Positions 6,366-8,209 of a stretch of DNA of 8,209 bases are shown one piece after another. The notes below the pieces were generated by a model that made no database searches, was not told the origin of the DNA, and worked only from the letters and a program-made list of their open reading frames with translations. The first letter of the stretch is position 1, and each line of letters opens with the position of its first letter. The position numbers were made by a program, and so were the translations under genes. Source of the stretch: Chloroflexota bacterium (GTDB lineage: Bacteria > Chloroflexota > Anaerolineae > Anaerolineales > UBA4823); contig DAOVXM010000090.1 in assembly GCA_030636125.1 (NCBI GenBank), forward strand, positions 1 through 8,209, in the 5' to 3' direction.

Positions 6366-6881
6366 TTACTCGCGCGCATAATAATATCCATCTCCAGGGT
6401 CATCAATTTTTTGTAGGTCGCTTGCTATTACTATCGCCTGCAAAATTTCATCGCCCTTTTCGAATCCCATACGCCCTTTAAGCTCTCCACCAATCTTCAC
6501 TTCTCCAAGCGTGCGGAATTCAAAATACGCATCTTCGCCAATGACCTGGACTTTACTCCCCCATCGGGTTGGTAATACACGCACCTGACGTATATCTTGC
6601 CAATTCATTTGAACCTTCCGCAACCCATTTTTATACGATATTCCTTTCTGGTCCAAGCGAAGCAAAGTCTTTCTGTCCATCCAATTTCCCAAACTGATGC
6701 TCGTTCCAGCAAATAATAAAAAAATTTCCAACAAAAGAATTGCCCAGGTAACGGCTTGACCCTGCCAAATCAGAACCAACCAAAGTACCCCTACCAAGAC
6801 TGCACAACCCCAAGCAATAAACTCACCACGGCGTGAAACCTGCTCAGGCTTGAATTCACGGACATCTGAAACGAACACCAT
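6366..6881 (-). CDS. Small membrane protein with bacterial PH-like domain
   Basis: 171 residues. A charged N-terminus of about 19 residues precedes two hydrophobic helices (about 20-38, FIAWGCAVLVGVLWLVLIW, and 43-65, containing AILLLEIFLLFAGTS) separated by a tight turn, so both termini should be on the same, probably cytosolic, side. Residues 68-152 look like a bacterial PH fold: LLRLDQKGISYKNG (73-86), MNWQDIRQVRVLP (92-104) and a string of short strands ending in a helix (KGDEILQAIVIASDL). The pattern 'L..D..GI.Y.NG....W.dI..V' with two preceding helices is seen in many uncharacterised bacterial PH-like/YdbT-type membrane proteins. Their function is mostly unknown, and no catalytic motif is visible here. 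The start is the ATG at 6881. Upstream is a run of C with no Shine-Dalgarno, but a TATAAT lies seven bases before the ATG, which suggests a leaderless message. The gene is divergent from the HNH gene. Confidence 0.75.
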   Translation of the reverse strand: MVFVSDVREFKPEQVSRRGEFIAWGCAVLVGVLWLVLIWQGQAVTWAILLLEIFLLFAGTSISLGNWMDRKTLLRLDQKGISYKNGLRKVQMNWQDIRQVRVLPTRWGSKVQVIGEDAYFEFRTLGEVKIGGELKGRMGFEKGDEILQAIVIASDLQKIDDPGDGYYYARE

Positions 6882-6888
6882 GGGGGAA

Positions 6889-6894
6889 ATTATA
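6889..6894 (-). promoter_or_regulatory. -10 element of the PH-like gene, placed for a leaderless mRNA
   Basis: On the - strand a perfect TATAAT ends seven bases before the ATG (TATAATTTCCCCCATG). A typical start site 6-8 bases after the -10 would fall at or next to the A of the ATG. No convincing -35 is seen at 16-18 bases upstream (GTTTAA is the nearest), as is common for such promoters. Confidence 0.55.
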
Positions 6895-6958
6895 CCACTT
6901 GCATTTATGAATTAAACTAAGCAGGCTATTGAATCACATTATTTCGGTTCTCTGGGCA

Positions 6959-6970
6959 CTTCCATGGAAG
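6959..6970. repeat. 12-base perfect palindrome in the divergent promoter region
   Basis: CTTCCATGGAAG is a perfect palindrome near the middle of the 183-base gap between the divergent PH-like and HNH genes. It could be an operator for a dimeric regulator, but no regulator gene is adjacent and the flanks do not extend the symmetry. Otherwise this gap holds only the two promoters. Confidence 0.3.
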
Positions 6971-7032
6971 GAGGCAGCTACTGCAAATTCCAATGAGCCA
7001 TTATTTCATATGCTGCTAGTTGATGAAACCCA

Positions 7033-7058
7033 TGCTATAATTCGCAGAAGTTTAGGAG
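7033..7058 (+). promoter_or_regulatory. Extended -10 promoter and ribosome site of the HNH gene
   Basis: TGCTATAAT (7033-7041) is an extended -10 (TGn plus a perfect TATAAT), and no good -35 is seen. AGGAG at 7054-7058 lies six bases before the ATG at 7065. The predicted leader is about 17 bases. Confidence 0.65.
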
Positions 7059-7064
7059 CGGAAC

Positions 7065-7568
7065 ATGTATAGCCCTGTATTGGTTCTGAATGCGAACTTT
7101 GAACCCATCAATGTGTGTACCACCCGCCGCGCCATAGGTTTGGTGTTGAGCAGGAAAGCCAACTTGGTACTCAATGGGCGCGGTTTAATCAGAACCGTCT
7201 CACGTACTTACCCCCGACCATCTATCATCCGGTTGGAAAAAATGGTCAAACGACCCCGTCCAAGGGTCCGATTGGCCAAGCGTGAAGTATTACGGCGAGA
7301 CAACTACACCTGCCAATATTGTGGTCGGCGTGTCCCATACTTGACCATCGACCATATCATTCCACGTCGTTTGGGCGGAAAACATTCATGGGAAAATCTG
7401 GTAGCCGCCTGTCCATCCTGCAACCATCGTAAAGGAGGGCGAACGATTGAGCAGGCGCATATGCGATTGTTGCGTTCACCTAAAGAGCCCCCTTCATCGG
7501 CGCTCTACCTGTTCGCACATCATTTACAAGTTAATGAGGACTGGATAGCCTTCATACAAGGTTGGTAG
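7065..7568 (+). CDS. HNH endonuclease-family protein (McrA-like, COG1403 type)
   Basis: 167 residues from an ATG with a good ribosome site. The N-terminal 60 residues (YSPVLVLNANFEPINVCTTR and on) are the conserved lead-in of stand-alone HNH proteins widespread in Chloroflexota, Cyanobacteria and Actinobacteria. A basic stretch (VKRPRPRVRLAKREVLRRD, 61-79) likely binds nucleic acid. The HNH/beta-beta-alpha-metal core follows: Cys83-x2-Cys86, the catalytic DHIIPRRLGG (96-105), Trp109-Glu-Asn111 and Cys116-x2-Cys119-Asn-His-Arg-Lys. The four Cys should bind structural zinc, and His97, Asn111 and the Asn120/His121 region form the metal-dependent nuclease site. All key residues are present, so nuclease activity is plausible. 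The biological target of this family is not established. It is not accompanied by restriction-modification, phage terminase or intron sequences, so the housekeeping subgroup is more likely than a mobile one. Only 27 bases separate its stop from that of the convergent MBL-fold gene, and no clear terminator lies between them. Confidence 0.88.
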   Translation: MYSPVLVLNANFEPINVCTTRRAIGLVLSRKANLVLNGRGLIRTVSRTYPRPSIIRLEKMVKRPRPRVRLAKREVLRRDNYTCQYCGRRVPYLTIDHIIPRRLGGKHSWENLVAACPSCNHRKGGRTIEQAHMRLLRSPKEPPSSALYLFAHHLQVNEDWIAFIQGW

Positions 7569-7595
7569 TGAGACCTGCCGCAGGGGGTATTCCAA

Positions 7596-8209
7596 CTAAA
7601 AATCCAGGACCATAAAATCTTCTGCTAAAGCTACAGGTCCCTTAAATGTGGTTTGCGCTTCACCTACGAGGGATTGAGAATCAAAATCACCTGTTGGATA
7701 ATGGATAAGATAGAGTGAACCAGACTTAGCCTTCATGGCAACTTCGCCAGCCTGGGATGCCGATGAATGCCCCATAGATGTCCCAGCAGCCTCATGAATG
7801 AGAACGTCAACCCCATCTGCCAGGCTTACCACTTCTTTACAGGGTTCTGTATCGCATGAATACGCCAAAGATTTATCCGTCTCAAGAAACTCTATGCGTA
7901 AGCCGATATTGGGTACGAGATGGTGGACAGGTGACGCAAGTATCCGATATTCCTGGTTTTCCATTACCAGTGTTTTTTCTTCTTCAGGCAATCGATGGAA
8001 ACTAACTGGATAAAAATTCGGCCAGGTATCCCAATCATAGAATCCCATCATTTTTTCTATCCGCTCTATTGTATAACCCAGACCATAGATATTGAGTGGT
8101 CGCTTTCTCCCTTTTAACCACATACTCATCAATAGTAGCGGCACACCCGAGACATGATCCGGATGGAAATGAGTGATGATTATGTCGGTCAGGTTATCTA
8201 ACTCCAATC
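7596..8209 (-). CDS. Ribonuclease Z-like metallo-beta-lactamase-fold hydrolase, N-terminus outside window
   Basis: About 204 residues are visible. The frame is open to the right edge, and the TTG near 8207 is probably just an internal Leu codon. The sequence begins at the metal-binding strand ITHFHPDH (HxHxDH), so about 40-60 N-terminal residues with the first beta strands are missing. Counting from the TTG, the ligands are His13, His15, Asp17, His18, His96 (in SPVHHLVP), Asp119 (in AYSCDTEP) and His169 (in LYLIHYP). VDVLIHEAAGTSMGHSSASQ (133-152) is the segment typical of the RNase Z/ElaC-like branch. This makes it a dinuclear-metal hydrolase, probably cytosolic. True tRNase Z would trim tRNA 3' ends. 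This protein could equally be one of the many ElaC-like hydrolases of unknown substrate or a phosphodiesterase, because the exosite helices that mark tRNase Z are not evident in the visible part. It is convergent with the HNH gene; its promoter is outside the window. Confidence 0.82.
   Translation of the reverse strand, partial: LELDNLTDIIITHFHPDHVSGVPLLLMSMWLKGRKRPLNIYGLGYTIERIEKMMGFYDWDTWPNFYPVSFHRLPEEEKTLVMENQEYRILASPVHHLVPNIGLRIEFLETDKSLAYSCDTEPCKEVVSLADGVDVLIHEAAGTSMGHSSASQAGEVAMKAKSGSLYLIHYPTGDFDSQSLVGEAQTTFKGPVALAEDFMVLDF

Noticed and set aside
7008..7070. Tiny open frame upstream of and overlapping the HNH start (about 18 codons)
   Set aside because: It has no ribosome site, spans the HNH gene's own -10 and Shine-Dalgarno, and resembles nothing known.
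7065..7568. HNH protein as part of a mobile intron, restriction system or phage
   Set aside because: No intron structure, methylase, terminase or integrase is nearby, and its N-terminal lead-in matches the stand-alone housekeeping-type subgroup.
7574..7584. CCTGCCGCAGG dyad between the HNH and MBL-fold stops as a terminator
   Set aside because: The stem is at most four to five pairs and no T tract follows on either strand.
7798..8013. Open frame on + inside the MBL-fold gene
   Set aside because: It is a shadow of the clearly coding - strand frame, with no ribosome site and no recognisable domain.

Overview
The window looks like a chromosomal stretch of a bacterium of moderate GC content. 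The best guess is a Chloroflexota (Anaerolineae-like) genome. This rests on tandem FHA proteins beside a SEDS (RodA/FtsW)-PBP gene, a short stand-alone HNH protein of a type common in Chloroflexota and Cyanobacteria, and a TyrZ-type tyrosyl-tRNA synthetase. The taxonomic call is inference; no rRNA or marker phylogeny is available here. I see no tRNA, rRNA, CRISPR array, insertion sequence or phage gene.

Left part (1-4911, all + strand): the tail of an FHA-domain protein, a small membrane-anchored FHA protein, a class I SAM-dependent methyltransferase, an S-methyl-5'-thioadenosine/purine nucleoside phosphorylase, and an 813-codon protein. The last one joins a complete SEDS peptidoglycan polymerase to a class B PBP-like domain. 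The layout recalls the actinobacterial fhaA-fhaB-pstP-rodA-pbpA-pknA-pknB cell-wall cluster. Here RodA and PbpA are fused, and two metabolic genes lie between the FHA genes and the fusion. The main observation is that the PBP half has lost its catalytic motifs: SxxK reads DxxE, the SxN region appears deleted, and no KTG is visible. It may therefore serve only as a tethered partner or activator of the SEDS glycosyltransferase. A strong, apparently bidirectional terminator follows.

Right part (4912-8209): tyrS on the - strand, with a better start than its longest frame; a small two-helix membrane protein with a bacterial PH-like domain, also on -; a divergent promoter region; an HNH-nuclease-type protein on +; and, convergent with it, the C-terminal two-thirds or more of a ribonuclease Z-like metallo-beta-lactamase-fold hydrolase on -, which runs off the right edge. 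Between the PH-like gene and tyrS lies a hairpin terminator whose 3' half can instead pair with a segment just after the PH-like stop codon. This is a possible attenuator-like switch. The PH-like gene has a TATAAT seven bases before its ATG, suggesting a leaderless mRNA.

Genes 1, 2 and 5 plausibly act together: FHA domains read Ser/Thr-kinase phosphorylation and SEDS-PBP builds the wall. The methyltransferase and phosphorylase are co-directional, but no functional link to the wall genes can be shown from the sequence. The right-hand genes look like unrelated housekeeping genes.
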